The notes beneath the pieces are model-generated. The model was not told where the DNA came from, did no database searches, and saw nothing but the letters and a program-made list of their open reading frames with translations. A DNA stretch of 64,000 nt from Palsa-506 sp963786975 (GTDB taxonomy: Bacteria; Actinomycetota; Actinomycetes; Streptosporangiales; Streptosporangiaceae), in NCBI GenBank assembly GCA_963786975.1, contig CAWBBE010000001.1, positions 682,001-746,000 on the forward strand. Direction: 5' to 3'. Shown piece by piece: positions 8,123 to 16,445 of the stretch (positions are counted from its first letter, which is position 1; each line of letters starts with the position of its first letter). The position numbers and the translations under genes were made by a program.

Positions 8123-8163
8123 TAGTAGTTCAGCAGGTGGGACAGCTCCAATGTTGCACTCCT

Positions 8164-9047
8164 GGAGGCTTATTCACGCTGGGCGTGACTAACGCCTACC
8201 CGGCGTGTTGAAATGAAACGACGGCCCGTTTATTGAGAGAATTGGGTTACCACACTCAAACTCACAAAAAACGAGCCGCCTGACATGTATTCTACCACCG
8301 GTTTTTCCCGGGAAAGCATCGTGGACCTATGCACGATGATCCACGCTGAAACGACGAACGGCCGGAGGCCGTGGCCGCCTATCCTGGGACTGTTCAAGTC
8401 CGTGACCGTGGCGCTGACCTATATGCGCCGCAATCGGGTCCAGGCAGAACTGGCGGAGACTTACGGGGTGTCCCAGCCGACGATCAGCCGCGCGATTACG
8501 GGAATGACGCCGTTGCTGGGCGAGGTACTCAGGGAATATGTCCCGACGGCTGACGAGCTTGACGGGCGGACGCAGTACATCGTGGACGGCACCCTGCTGC
8601 CGTGCTGGTCATGGGCCTCGCATCCGGAGCTGTACTCCGGCAAGCATAAGACCACCGGCATGAACGTCCAGGTCGCCTGCACACTCGGCGGAAGCCTCGC
8701 ATGGATCTCCGACGCGATCGACGGAAGTCGCCACGACAACTATTGCCTAGGTGAATCCGGGGTCCTGCTAACCCTTGACCCCGGCAGCTGGGTCGGCGAT
8801 AAGGGATACGTCGGAAACGACATGATTACGCCCATCAGGAAGCCCGCCCATCGCAAGCTTCTGGACTGGGAGAAGGAATTCAACACGCAGGTGAACAAGA
8901 TTCGTTACGTCATCGAGCAGACGATCGCTAACTTCAAGACCTGGCGGATCATGCACACCGATTATCGCCGGCCGCTCGCAACATTCACCACCACTATCTC
9001 AACCGTAATCGCCCTGCACTTCTACGCGGCCAGCTGAATAACCCTCC
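8164..9047 (+). mobile_element. IS5-family (DDE_Tnp_4-type) insertion sequence
   Basis: An element of about 884 bp. Imperfect terminal inverted repeats are GGAGGCTTATTCACGCTGGG (from 8164) and, on the other strand, GGAGGGTTATTCAGCTGG (from 9047). One transposase gene fills it. The stop codon of the transposase lies within the right repeat. G+C is visibly lower than in flanking genes (for example the AAACTCACAAAAAACG leader before 8285), suggesting a foreign origin. A target duplication could not be recognised. Confidence 0.75.
8285..9037 (+). CDS. IS5-family transposase
   Basis: A 250-residue protein with an N-terminal helix-turn-helix (RVQAELAETYGVSQPTISRA) and a DDE_Tnp_4 catalytic domain. 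First Asp in YIVDGTLLP, second Asp in VGDKGYVGND, and Glu in NKIRYVIEQTIANFKTW. The length is normal for the group and the catalytic triad looks complete, so the element may be active. Start ATG 8285 is the first Met of the frame; the leader is A-rich. Confidence 0.92.
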   Translation: MYSTTGFSRESIVDLCTMIHAETTNGRRPWPPILGLFKSVTVALTYMRRNRVQAELAETYGVSQPTISRAITGMTPLLGEVLREYVPTADELDGRTQYIVDGTLLPCWSWASHPELYSGKHKTTGMNVQVACTLGGSLAWISDAIDGSRHDNYCLGESGVLLTLDPGSWVGDKGYVGNDMITPIRKPAHRKLLDWEKEFNTQVNKIRYVIEQTIANFKTWRIMHTDYRRPLATFTTTISTVIALHFYAAS

Positions 9048-9238
9048 TGGTCCCGAGGTGCAGAGGCACCACAACCCATACAGAAGACAGCGCCAAGACG
9101 CAGCGGCCTGCCGCAACTTGCACACAACAGCGAGGAGGACTCAGTCACGATCCGACGCTACTTGGTTCCAAACGTGACCGCGCGCGCAACACCGCAGGGG
9201 CGCGAGCAGCGGCCCGGGACGTTCGCGGAGCCACGCCG

Positions 9239-9787
9239 GTGACCGGCGATGTGCCGCTTTACCAGCGCGACCCAGGCGCCTGGCAGGCGCACCTGGCCGA
9301 AGGCAATGCCACCCAGCCCCGCAAGCGCGTCGGCGCCGACCTGCTCATCTTTAACGAGCAGGGCCGCATCCTCCTCGTCGATCCCAGGTACAAGCCCGAC
9401 TGGGACCTGCCCGGTGGGATGAGCGAGGCCAACGAGCCGCCCGCAACAACTGCTCGCCGCGAGGTCAAGGAGGAACTGAATCTCGACCTCCAGCCCGGAC
9501 GGCTGCTCTGCATCGACTGGGTCTCCCCGCACGCCCCCTGGGACGATTCCCTGATGTTCATCTTCGACGGCGGGACCTTGACCAGTAAGCAGATCACGGG
9601 CCTCAAGCTCCTCGACGGTGAACTACGCACCTTCGAGTTCTGCACCGAGGAACAGGCCGCAGGCCGGCTGCGACCCTACATATGGCAGCGAGCAGCGCAC
9701 GCACTCCAGGCGCAGAAGACTGGAGAAACGCGGTACTTGCAGGATGGCCAGCTGCACCGAGCCCTGCCATGTGATCGGCGGCGGTAA
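9239..9787 (+). CDS. Nudix hydrolase
   Basis: A 182-residue protein from GTG 9239. The Nudix box is GGMSEANEPPATTARREVKEE followed by LNLDL; it keeps the REVKEE metal-binding core, while the final Gly of the canonical EExG is Asn. Before it lie a conserved strand (RVGADLLIFNEQGRILLVDP) and WDLPGGM. This is the standard fold of enzymes hydrolysing nucleoside-diphosphate-X substrates; the substrate is unknown. It begins after about 200 bp of non-coding DNA (9038-9238) adjoining the IS5 element. The last 40 residues lack family features. Confidence 0.88.
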   Translation: MTGDVPLYQRDPGAWQAHLAEGNATQPRKRVGADLLIFNEQGRILLVDPRYKPDWDLPGGMSEANEPPATTARREVKEELNLDLQPGRLLCIDWVSPHAPWDDSLMFIFDGGTLTSKQITGLKLLDGELRTFEFCTEEQAAGRLRPYIWQRAAHALQAQKTGETRYLQDGQLHRALPCDRRR

Positions 9788-9863
9788 TGCCGCCTCGGGG
9801 GTTCTCGTTGGACCGGCGCCGCTGAAGGTCAGGCCCGTCAGTTGGGCAGCGGGACGACAGTCT

Positions 9864-10523
9864 TCAGGCGCCGGCGTTCCTGTCGGTGCCCGGCCGCTGG
9901 CCCAGCCACTGAGCATAGGACCTGGATTGATCCGGGGCGGGTTCCACACCACCGGGCAGGGCCTGGGCGAACACGAGCGCGGCGGTGGCCTCGAGTTCGC
10001 TGCGCAGCAGGCTGGCGGGGCCGGTCGCCTCGAATCCCAGGGTCCACCAGCGCTGGCCGCTCCTGTGGACCTCGGTGAGTTCCACCTCACACCCCGGCTC
10101 CCGGCCCAGCCCCGGGCCGCGCGCCACGATCTGCCCGCTAGCCAGTGAGAAGCGGCTGATGCGCCGCCCTTTGCGGATCGGCGTCCAGCCGGGCGGGTCG
10201 CTGCTGCCGGGGCTGAGCGGGCTGACGGGAAAGGACCACTTCTGCCAGAACTCCATGTGACCGCGGGCGCGGCCCGCCACCTCCAGGATTCCCGGACTGC
10301 CGTGGTACACCTTCACCTCCAGTGCCCCGCCCCCGCGGACCTTCACCGACAACCCGGGCAACTGCGGATCCAGCAGGTAGGTGTCCTGGCGTGACTCCGT
10401 CCCGGCCGGGAACCGCCCGAACCACCGGGCCACCGCGGCCTCCATCTGGCCTGGGAAGATCCAGCGCACCTCCAGGCTGCGGACTCCTTCGGTGACCAGG
10501 CTCTCACGCGGTACACCCGTCAT
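9864..10523 (-). CDS. CYTH-like domain protein, hypothetical
   Basis: About 219 residues from ATG 10523 (MTGVPRESLVTEGVRSLEVRW) behind AGGAGCAGAAGGCG; a longer frame to 10610 has no ribosome site. The sequence reads as alternating beta strands with charged residues (SLEVRWIFPG, QDTYLLDPQLPGLSVKVRGG, LEVKVYHG, HMEFWQKWSF, ARGPGLGREPGCEVELTEV). This is reminiscent of the triphosphate-tunnel (CYTH) fold, in which strands carry paired acidic and basic residues. The ExExK signature of active CYTH enzymes is only approximate, so catalysis is not claimed. Confidence 0.6.
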   Translation of the reverse strand: MTGVPRESLVTEGVRSLEVRWIFPGQMEAAVARWFGRFPAGTESRQDTYLLDPQLPGLSVKVRGGGALEVKVYHGSPGILEVAGRARGHMEFWQKWSFPVSPLSPGSSDPPGWTPIRKGRRISRFSLASGQIVARGPGLGREPGCEVELTEVHRSGQRWWTLGFEATGPASLLRSELEATAALVFAQALPGGVEPAPDQSRSYAQWLGQRPGTDRNAGA

Positions 10524-10581
10524 CGCCTTCTGCTCCTGACACTGCTGGCCGGCCGGGAACTTACCTTGTCGGGTTCGGCGG

Positions 10582-10800
10582 TTATCCGTTCCGATGCGAC
10601 GCATCAACAAGCGATTTGTGGTCGCGGTCGTCCTGGTCGGCCATGTTGGTCGAGTAGACGGCGATCAGGCCGGCCTGGCCCTTCTTCAGCGCCGCAGCAG
10701 CCGGCCTCGCCCCAGCCGAGGTTGTCCCGGAAGAGGAACATGATGTCCGGCTGCCTTCACGCAGCGTCATCCGGGCCAACTCCTCATTCCGCCGTGCCAC
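10582..10800 (-). pseudogene. Decayed fragment joining DUF1269-like and DUF2252-like tails
   Basis: The frame contains ALKKGQAGLIAVYSTNMADQ, which matches the late conserved segment of DUF1269-type membrane proteins. It runs directly into DRDHKSLVDA, which matches the C-terminal DQNERDHQALVDA of the DUF2252 protein at 21.6 kb. The first 35 residues are low-complexity. It is best read as a recombination relic of two genes of the neighbouring island and not a functional gene. Confidence 0.45.
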
Positions 10801-10814
10801 GGCCCAGGCCGCGG

Positions 10815-11081
10815 TCAGCTAGCCGGATGTTCGGTCTCATCTGACCCCTCGCCCGCCGGCTGGATGGAGATGAGCTCAAGGCCAAGCTCCTGAGTCTGCT
10901 GGATAAGCCTGTGCAGATGCGCCTGGTCAATCACGCTGCCGGTCAGCACCGTCGTGCCCGCGACCCAGTCCATCTGCATCCCCTCGAACAGGAAGCCGAA
11001 TGGCTCGCTCAGCTCGCCGCGAAGAACCAGCCGGTATCGTCTGCCTCGTGCCCGGTCGCTGTCCATCACGTGCACGCTCAC
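10815..11081 (-). CDS. Small hypothetical protein with FGFLFEGM motif
   Basis: An 88-residue protein from GTG 11081 (VSVHVMDSDRARGRRYRLVLRGEL). It is a beta-rich single domain: RYRLVLRGELSEPFGFLFEGMQM, then GTTVLTGSVIDQAHLHRLIQQTQELGLELISIQPAGE. It resembles small actinobacterial proteins of unknown function. Its own promoter module (11087-11133) lies immediately upstream, so the leader is short or the upstream GTG may be in the leader. A broken duplicate of its middle (ELGEPFGFLFEGMEMV) lies at 14405-14476, and copies of its 5' end trail the promoter modules at 13.9 and 16.3 kb. Confidence 0.72.
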   Translation of the reverse strand: MSVHVMDSDRARGRRYRLVLRGELSEPFGFLFEGMQMDWVAGTTVLTGSVIDQAHLHRLIQQTQELGLELISIQPAGEGSDETEHPAS

Positions 11082-11086
11082 AGTCA

Positions 11087-11133
11087 GGCAGGTGAAGTGT
11101 CACCACCTGCCGGCCGTTTCCACCTAGGTGAAG
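11087..11133 (-). promoter_or_regulatory. Compound palindromic promoter module, copy A
   Basis: Core CACCTAGGTG at 11121-11130, followed (reading toward the minus-strand gene at 11081) by the spaced inverted repeat GCAGGTGGTGACACTTCACC. The same two-part module occurs five more times in 11-20 kb, always pointing at the adjacent gene. Confidence 0.7.
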
Positions 11134-11257
11134 CGCGCGCACAACGTCAGGAGATCCCCGGCTCAGGAGCCCACCGCACCAGCAACGAACCGCTTTTGCC
11201 GTGTCACCGCCCCGGGCGGGCACCTCACTGGCGTATGGCGGGTAGCGAGGCGTATGG

Positions 11258-13489
11258 CTAGAGGAGTCTGAGCTCTCGGGTGCGTCGCAGGGCGTCGGCC
11301 CGCGAGGAGACGCCGAGCTTGCGGTAGATCGACCTGACGTGGCTATGGACCGTGTTGTGGGCCACATACAGCTCGCGGCCGATATCCCGCTCGGACAGAT
11401 CGCCGTGCAGCAGCCTGAGCACCCGGAGTTCCCGCTGCGTCAGCTCCTGATCTGCGAATCGGACGCGGCTGATCTGCGGCGGGCGGTCGAGGGCAGCCAG
11501 CCTCCCGGCCAGGATCCCCGGATCCGGGCAGGCTTCGAGGACGGATCTCGCCTCGGCTATCGCATCCGCGGCACGCTTGTGCTCGCCCAGGGCCCGCAGC
11601 ACCGGCGCGTGGCCGAGCAGCGCATTCGCCAGCTGGATGGGCTGGCCAAAGGTCCGCGAGAGGGCGACGCCGCGTTCGGTCAGCGGCAGTGCCTCCCCGG
11701 GCCTGCCGCGCGCCGCGAGCGATACTCCCAGCGCCAGTGGAGCCGCGCCGATGAGCTTCTCGGCGTCGTGTTCCCGCACGAATTCGGCTGCCGTCTCGGC
11801 CAGCGCCCGCTGTTGTTCAAGACGCCCCCGCTCGCCGGCGATCCACGATCGGTAAGCCAGCGACGCCTCGCCAGCCAGCCACTGCGCGCTCGCGGGCGCC
11901 AGCGCCGCCGATTCCGCGAACCACCGGTCGGCCTCGTCAGGCTCACCCCGGAAGTACAGGCCCATGCCGGCCGCCCAGCATGCCAATGGCCGCCAAGGCG
12001 ACCCCGGGCCCACAAGCTCGGCTGCCCGGCGGCCATTTTCCAGCTGGGCGCCGATATCTCCCCACGGAAAGCAGGCCCGCAGCATCGTCAGGCTCGCCTC
12101 AGCCGAGCTGAAGCCGTCCGGCAGCGGCCCCGCGCCCAGATCGCCCAGCCGTTCGGCCGCCGCGATGGCCCGCGCCGCCTCATCCTGCCTGGCGGACAGC
12201 GACAGCACCCACGCCTTGATCAGAAGCAGATGAACGTCGCCGCTCAGTATCTCCTCGGGGAGCCGCCGCAGCCAGGCCAGGACGGTGTCATACCTGCACG
12301 TGTTGGCGTAGCTGATCCAGGGCCCCCGGATCATCTCGGCGGCCTCGGCGAAAGCCCCGGCTTCGATCGCGTGCCCGATCGCCTCGCCGGCCGTCCCGTG
12401 ATCCCGGTGCCAGGCGTACGCGCGCCGGTGCAGCGCCGGGGCCAGGCCCGGCTCACACCGCTCGAGCTCCACCCTCAGCAGCTGGGCGAACAGGTGGTGA
12501 AAGCGGTACCACCCGCCCTCGTCGTCGAGCGGGACGAGGAACAGGTTGCTCCGCGACAGCGCGTCGAGCATCGCGGCCGTGCCGTCCTGCTCGAGCACGG
12601 CGTCGCACAGCGGGCCGGACAGCCGTTCGAGAACCGACGTGCGGAGCATCAGCGCCTGAATCGGCGGCTCATGCGCCTGCAGCACCTCGGTCACCAGGAA
12701 ATCGACCACGTGACGGTTCGAGCCGCCGAATCTGCGCACGAAAGCATGGCGGTCGCCAGCGTGCCGCAGCGAGAGCGCGGCGAGGTAGAGCCCGGCCGGC
12801 CATCCCTCCGTCTTCGCCACCAGGCCTTCGACATCCCCGGGCGTCAGGCCCAGCCCGAGGCGGCCGTTCAGGAACGCGTCCGCCTCCTTGGAGGTGAACC
12901 GCAGATCGCCGGCGCGCAGTTCCAGCAGTTCACCGTGCGCGCGCAGCGCTGCCAGCGGAAGGCCCGGCTCAGTCCTGGTTGAGAGCACGAGCTGGAAGGT
13001 GGGCGGCGCGTGATCGACGAGCCAGGCGATGCTCTCGCGGGCCACGTTGCCGGAAAGCCGGTGGAAGTCGTCCAGGATCAGCGCGACCTCACCCAGCTCA
13101 TCCAGCTCGTTCACCAGGCGCGGCAGCACCATCTCAACGATGGACGCCGCCCCGACCATCTGCGGCGACGTCGGCAGGCTGACCGCCGGGCAGGCCTTGC
13201 GAAGCGCCTCGATCACATAGGACCAGAACACCACAGGATCGTTGTCGCCCTCGTCCAGCGTCAGCCACGCGACAGGCTTCCGCGCCGCCTCAGCCGCCCG
13301 CCACTCCGCCAGCAGGGTGGTCTTCCCGTAACCCGCCGGGCATGCTACCAGGCTGAGCCGCAGACCCGACCCGGCCCGAAGCGGCTCCAGAAGCCGCTCA
13401 CGCGCAACGACCTGATCGCGCACCGCCGGCGGACGCAGTTTCGTCGCGAGCAGGACCGGCCCCGAGCCGTCAGCAACACCGGCCCCCAT
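11258..13489 (-). CDS. LAL/MalT-type LuxR family transcriptional regulator
   Basis: About 743 residues from ATG 13489 behind GAGGGAGCGCG; in-frame ATGs at 13537 and 13564 would add 16 or 25 residues. The STAND ATPase start PVLLATKLRPPAVRDQVVAR leads to Walker A CPAGYGKTTLL and Walker B VALILDDFHRL. A winged-helix segment follows (GWYRFHHLFAQLLRVEL), then TPR-like helices, and a C-terminal LuxR HTH (LTQRELRVLRLLHGDLSERDIG...NTVHSHVRSIYRKLGVSSRADAL). Such proteins activate promoters when bound by an inducer. It is divergent from module A across 124 bp and is the obvious local candidate to control the module, though this is inference. Confidence 0.93.
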   Translation of the reverse strand: MGAGVADGSGPVLLATKLRPPAVRDQVVARERLLEPLRAGSGLRLSLVACPAGYGKTTLLAEWRAAEAARKPVAWLTLDEGDNDPVVFWSYVIEALRKACPAVSLPTSPQMVGAASIVEMVLPRLVNELDELGEVALILDDFHRLSGNVARESIAWLVDHAPPTFQLVLSTRTEPGLPLAALRAHGELLELRAGDLRFTSKEADAFLNGRLGLGLTPGDVEGLVAKTEGWPAGLYLAALSLRHAGDRHAFVRRFGGSNRHVVDFLVTEVLQAHEPPIQALMLRTSVLERLSGPLCDAVLEQDGTAAMLDALSRSNLFLVPLDDEGGWYRFHHLFAQLLRVELERCEPGLAPALHRRAYAWHRDHGTAGEAIGHAIEAGAFAEAAEMIRGPWISYANTCRYDTVLAWLRRLPEEILSGDVHLLLIKAWVLSLSARQDEAARAIAAAERLGDLGAGPLPDGFSSAEASLTMLRACFPWGDIGAQLENGRRAAELVGPGSPWRPLACWAAGMGLYFRGEPDEADRWFAESAALAPASAQWLAGEASLAYRSWIAGERGRLEQQRALAETAAEFVREHDAEKLIGAAPLALGVSLAARGRPGEALPLTERGVALSRTFGQPIQLANALLGHAPVLRALGEHKRAADAIAEARSVLEACPDPGILAGRLAALDRPPQISRVRFADQELTQRELRVLRLLHGDLSERDIGRELYVAHNTVHSHVRSIYRKLGVSSRADALRRTRELRLL

Positions 13490-13882
13490 CGCGCTCCCTC
13501 GGCCAAGAACTCCTGCTGCCAGGGTCTGGGACAGCATCACCTGCACCTTTTTGTTACATTGCAATCCTGGTGGCCGCTCAGCATGAGTTCAACAGGCCAA
13601 AGGTCCTTTGACTGGGTGCCTGCTGTCCGTGATGTCCGCAGAGGCCCGGGAGGCCTCCCCTTCGGCCGGCTTTCGCACGGAAAGTCCGCTCGCGAGTGGC
13701 CGTGACCCGGGCGGCGGACACCCGTCGTGCCTGCGGGCCTGTCATGCCAAGCCCTCGCCGGACCCTGCTCAGTGGCACGGCGGCGCGTCCCCACCGCTTG
13801 CAGACCTCCTCCCCATTGGCGACGGCCGTCTTCCGCATCTTCAGTCCGGCCACCTGGGTTTCCAGGCGCTAGGGCCGGGCCG

Positions 13883-13931
13883 GTTTCCACCTAGGTGAAA
13901 CCGGCCCGCAGGTGATGCCGGGTCGCCTGCC
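13883..13931 (+). promoter_or_regulatory. Compound palindromic promoter module, copy B
   Basis: TTTCCACCTAGGTGAAA (core 13888-13897) is followed by GCAGGTGATGCCGGGTCGCC, oriented toward plus-strand genes. The stretch 13565-13882 upstream holds no supported gene. Confidence 0.68.
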
Positions 13932-14130
13932 TGAGTCTTAGCGTGCGCAGTGATGAATAGCAGGTGGTGGACAGCGACATGACGCAAGGCGCCAGCGTAC
14001 CGGGTTGGCGAGCAAGCAGGGGGACGTGAAGACCTCGGCAAGCAACTTGCAAAGTGCCGTCAAAGGCAAAATGCCAGTGACCAGCACCCGGCCGGATGAA
14101 ACCGCGAGTTCGCCATGGCCACGGCCGCGC
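13932..14130 (+). pseudogene. Deleted duplicate of the 16.3-17.5 kb segment (gene ghost)
   Basis: Downstream of module B the sequence first matches the leader after module D (GACAGCGACATGACGCAAGG, then CGGGTTGGCGAGCAAG). It then jumps to a copy of the end of the lipoprotein gene and its trailer (GTGAAGACCTCGGCAAGCAA, TGCCAGTGACCAG). All of a DUF1269 gene and most of the lipoprotein gene are missing. This is a duplication with an internal deletion; no intact frame remains. Confidence 0.6.
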
Positions 14131-14218
14131 CGTTGCTAGGCGTCAAGCTCACCCTGGGCGACGTGACGCCGCCCGCGGCGGGTCCGTGGCCAGGCGAGAT
14201 CAGGAAGGAACGCCTCAG

Positions 14219-14413
14219 ATGGCGAAATGGAACTTCGTGGCGATGGGCCAGGTGGGCCTGACCGGCTGGACCAGGGTGGCCGCCCGGCCAGTCGCCCACG
14301 CGATCGCCCGCCGGACCGGACGGCCAGAAGCGCAGATCCTGTCGCTTATCGGCGGAATGTTCCTCGCGATCGCTCTGATCAACTTCCTCCGCGGGCGCAC
14401 GCGGTTACGCTGA
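14219..14413 (+). CDS. Small single-span membrane protein
   Basis: A 64-residue protein from ATG 14219 behind AGGAAGGAACGCCTC; the longer frame from 14096 is leader sequence. It reads MAKWNFVAMGQVGLTGWTRV, then a basic helix (VAHAIARRTGRPEAQILSLI), then a membrane segment (GGMFLAIALINFLRGRTRLR). Function unknown. The middle is shared with the 41-residue frame at 17492 (PVARLVARRTGRPQAQILSL), showing they are duplicates. It is the first intact gene after module B. Confidence 0.65.
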   Translation: MAKWNFVAMGQVGLTGWTRVAARPVAHAIARRTGRPEAQILSLIGGMFLAIALINFLRGRTRLR

Positions 14414-14476
14414 GTCGGGCACCATCTCCATACCTTCGAAAAGGAAGCCGAACGGTTCGCCCAACTCGGTAGGACA
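14405..14476 (-). pseudogene. Fragment of the FGFLFEGM protein
   Basis: Minus-strand codons read ELGEPFGFLFEGMEMVPDSA then stop, matching residues 24-38 of the 88-residue protein at 10815-11081. The rest is absent. It lies 11 bp beyond the stop of the DUF1269-type gene, so it is a truncated second cistron. Confidence 0.65.
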
Positions 14477-14487
14477 GCGGCCTGCGG

Positions 14488-14994
14488 TTACATCTCCTTG
14501 ACCGCTTGCTGCAGAGTCTTGTCGATGTCCTTCGGATCCACGCCGAGCTCCTGGGCTGTCTGCTTCTCCGCCCTGGTCACCGCGTTCTTGATTGCGTCCT
14601 CGACCTTGCTCTCGCCGACAACAACAAGCCCAGCCTGCCCCGGGTCGATGAAGTCCCCCAGCTGCTTCGCGTCCGAGCGTGACATTCCCTTGGACAGGTG
14701 CCCGGTGACCCCGCCGACCACGCCACCGGCCGCGGCCGCCCCCAGGACCGCCGGCGGGAAGATAACCCCGACCGCCGCCCCGGCGGCAACGCCCCACCAG
14801 GCACCATGGCGGGTGGCCGTCTCGTCCTTATTCTCATGGACCTTGCCGCTAGCGTCCTTAGTGACCACAGCCGCATCGTAGGAACCCACCAGGCCCGCCG
14901 CGTGAGCGTCCTTAACGACCTGGTAGTCCTCCCGTGCTGTTGCTTCATCCGGATATGTCGCTACCAGGATGAACGTGCTACCGGTCCCGGACAT
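14488..14994 (-). CDS. DUF1269-type membrane protein (paralogue 1)
   Basis: About 168 residues from the internal ATG at about 14994 (MSGTGSTFILVATYPDEATA), which has GGAGGAGGTTGGC before it; the outer ATG at 15021 lacks a site. N-terminal ferredoxin-like strand-helix part: YPDEATAREDYQVVKDAHAAGLVGSYDAAVV. A Gly/Ala-rich membrane-embedding segment follows (WGVAAGAAVGVIFPPAVLGA), then FIDPGQAGLVVVGESKVEDA and a charged coiled tail. The family is of unknown function and common in stress islands. It lies downstream of module C. The paralogue at 16446 is similar throughout (KDETATRHGAW in both). Confidence 0.85.
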   Translation of the reverse strand: MSGTGSTFILVATYPDEATAREDYQVVKDAHAAGLVGSYDAAVVTKDASGKVHENKDETATRHGAWWGVAAGAAVGVIFPPAVLGAAAAGGVVGGVTGHLSKGMSRSDAKQLGDFIDPGQAGLVVVGESKVEDAIKNAVTRAEKQTAQELGVDPKDIDKTLQQAVKEM

Positions 14995-15096
14995 GCCAAC
15001 CTCCTCCAGTTTCGCTGGCATCCCTTGCCAGGCGATTCAGCTTGGCCTCGGCCGTTACCCGGCCGCTGCGTCACGGTCTCAGGCTCACGCCCAGGA

Positions 15097-15142
15097 AGGT
15101 GACCCGTGCATCACCTACCGCCCGAATTCACCTAGGGGGAAG
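15097..15142 (-). promoter_or_regulatory. Compound palindromic promoter module, copy C (degenerate)
   Basis: Core CACCTAGGGG (15129-15138) has one or two mismatches to the palindrome. The AGGTGA...TCACCT inverted repeat is at 15097-15116. It points to the DUF1269-type gene on the minus strand. Confidence 0.6.
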
Positions 15143-15293
15143 CTCCTGCCAGGACAGGCCCCGGGCCTGAACGCCCGTCCGGGGGCTCACCTGCCGGCCC
15201 GGGCGCGTGGCATCACCGCTGCCGGTCGGGCAGGCTTAGGCGCGTGCTACCCGGTCGCCGGATCGGGGGCCTGCCTCTCTCGGGGCGGCCACC

Positions 15294-15962
15294 GTGGACC
15301 GAGCGAAGGAGATAGTGCCGTGCCAGATGACGCGGACCCGCCGCGTGGGCGCCGGTTCCTCGGGTACCGACCGGCTGGCGGCCTTCAGCGACGGCGTGTT
15401 CTCCATCGCCGCCACGCTGCTCGTACTGGACATCGCGGTTCATCCGCCGGGCACACCGCTGGAGCAGGTGCTTCACGCCTGGCCTGCCTACCTGGCCTAC
15501 GCCGTCAGCTTCCTGACGATCGGCGCCGCGTGGCTGGCCCACACCGCATTGACCGACCGGCTCACGCGGTCAGATCCGATCTTCCTGCAAATCAACTTGC
15601 TCGTTCTGCTCGTGGTGGCGTTCCTGCCGTTCCCGACCCGGCTCGTCGCCGACGCCCTGCACAACACAGGCGCCGAACGTGTCGCGGTCACGGTCTACGG
15701 GCTGACGCTGCTGGCGATCCGCTTCCTGGGGTCCGCGCTGGATGCGTATGCGCGGCGCGAGCACCTCTACTCACCGCAAGGAGACGGCGATGAGATCCAG
15801 GGCCCGCGACGAAAACTCCTGCCCGTGGTGACCGGGTATGTGATCGCGATCCTCATCGGGCTCGTTTTGCCAGGAGTGGCGGTGGCGGTGTACTTCGGTA
15901 TCGCGGTGTACCTGATTGTGCCGTTCCGGCAGGTTGCACGGCTGCTGTTCCGGCGTCCATGA
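15294..15962 (+). CDS. TMEM175-type (DUF1211) cation channel
   Basis: Up to 222 residues. Starts at GTG 15294, GTG 15315 (just after AAGGAG) or ATG 15327 are all possible. The family hallmark RLAAFSDGVFSIAATLLVLDI forms the first transmembrane helix with the FSDG pore motif. Five further hydrophobic helices follow (LAYAVSFLTIGAAWLAH, INLLVLLVVAFLPFPTRLVAD, VYGLTLLAIRFLG, VTGYVIAILIGLVLPGVAVA, FGIAVYLIVPFRQVARLLF). Bacterial TMEM175 proteins are K+-permeable channels. The gene is followed after 113 bp by repeat R1, as is the second K+ channel gene at 18.7 kb. Confidence 0.9.
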   Translation: MDRAKEIVPCQMTRTRRVGAGSSGTDRLAAFSDGVFSIAATLLVLDIAVHPPGTPLEQVLHAWPAYLAYAVSFLTIGAAWLAHTALTDRLTRSDPIFLQINLLVLLVVAFLPFPTRLVADALHNTGAERVAVTVYGLTLLAIRFLGSALDAYARREHLYSPQGDGDEIQGPRRKLLPVVTGYVIAILIGLVLPGVAVAVYFGIAVYLIVPFRQVARLLFRRP

Positions 15963-16075
15963 GCCCCCGCCAGGAACGCGCCTCCACGTCCGGCTGGCCC
16001 GCGGCGATCATGGCCGAAGCGATGGAGCCCCTCCTCTGCCAGCGGTCCGTCAGGAGACGAGCGCCGACGCACATA

Positions 16076-16181
16076 CCCGGCCGCTACTTGACGGCCGCCC
16101 GGCAACCTCAAGGACCGCGACCTCAGGCGCAGCAGGCACCGGATCGCCGCCTGACTGAGAAAGCGGAACCGGCTTGCCGGG
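16076..16181. repeat. 106-bp repeat R1, copy 1
   Basis: CCCGGCCGCTACTTGACGGC ... GCGGAACCGGCTTGCCGGG. It matches 19305-19410 over 106 bp with four substitutions and no gaps. It lies downstream of the TMEM175 gene. The stretch 15963-16310 has no gene. Confidence 0.9.
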
Positions 16182-16310
16182 CCGCGTCACCCCAGACGGG
16201 ACGGTCCGCTGCAGGGCAGGGTCGGCCTTTGCTTCATTCAGCGGCAGCGTCGTCGCCAGCGGCCTGCCGTTATTGCTGGCCGCAGTGCACCGGTCCAAGG
16301 CCCGGGCAGG

Positions 16311-16358
16311 TTTCCACCTAGGTGAATCCGGCCCGCAGGTGATGCCGGGTCGCCTGCC
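16311..16358 (+). promoter_or_regulatory. Compound palindromic promoter module, copy D
   Basis: TTTCCACCTAGGTGAATCC (core 16315-16324), then GCAGGTGATGCCGGGTCGCC. The trailer CTGAGTCTTAGCGTGC is shared with copies B and F. It is oriented toward the DUF1269-type gene at 16446. A second local repeat (CAGCGGCAGCG... GCCGCAGTGCACCGGT, 16236-16293) precedes it and recurs before copy F. Confidence 0.72.
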
Positions 16359-16445
16359 TGAGTCTTAGCGTGCCCGGTGAGGGACAGCGACAGGGCGCAA
16401 GGCGCCAGCTGTACCGGGTTGGCGAGCAAGGAGAGGGACAGGACA

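Noticed and set aside
11117..11133. DosR-type dormancy box
   Set aside because: The CACCTAGGTG core does not match the GGGACTTNNGGCCC-type consensus, despite the stress-like gene content.
11339..12982. 547-codon plus-strand open frame
   Set aside because: It is antisense to the LAL regulator, with Arg/Pro/Gln-rich translation and no domain; typical GC-rich shadow.
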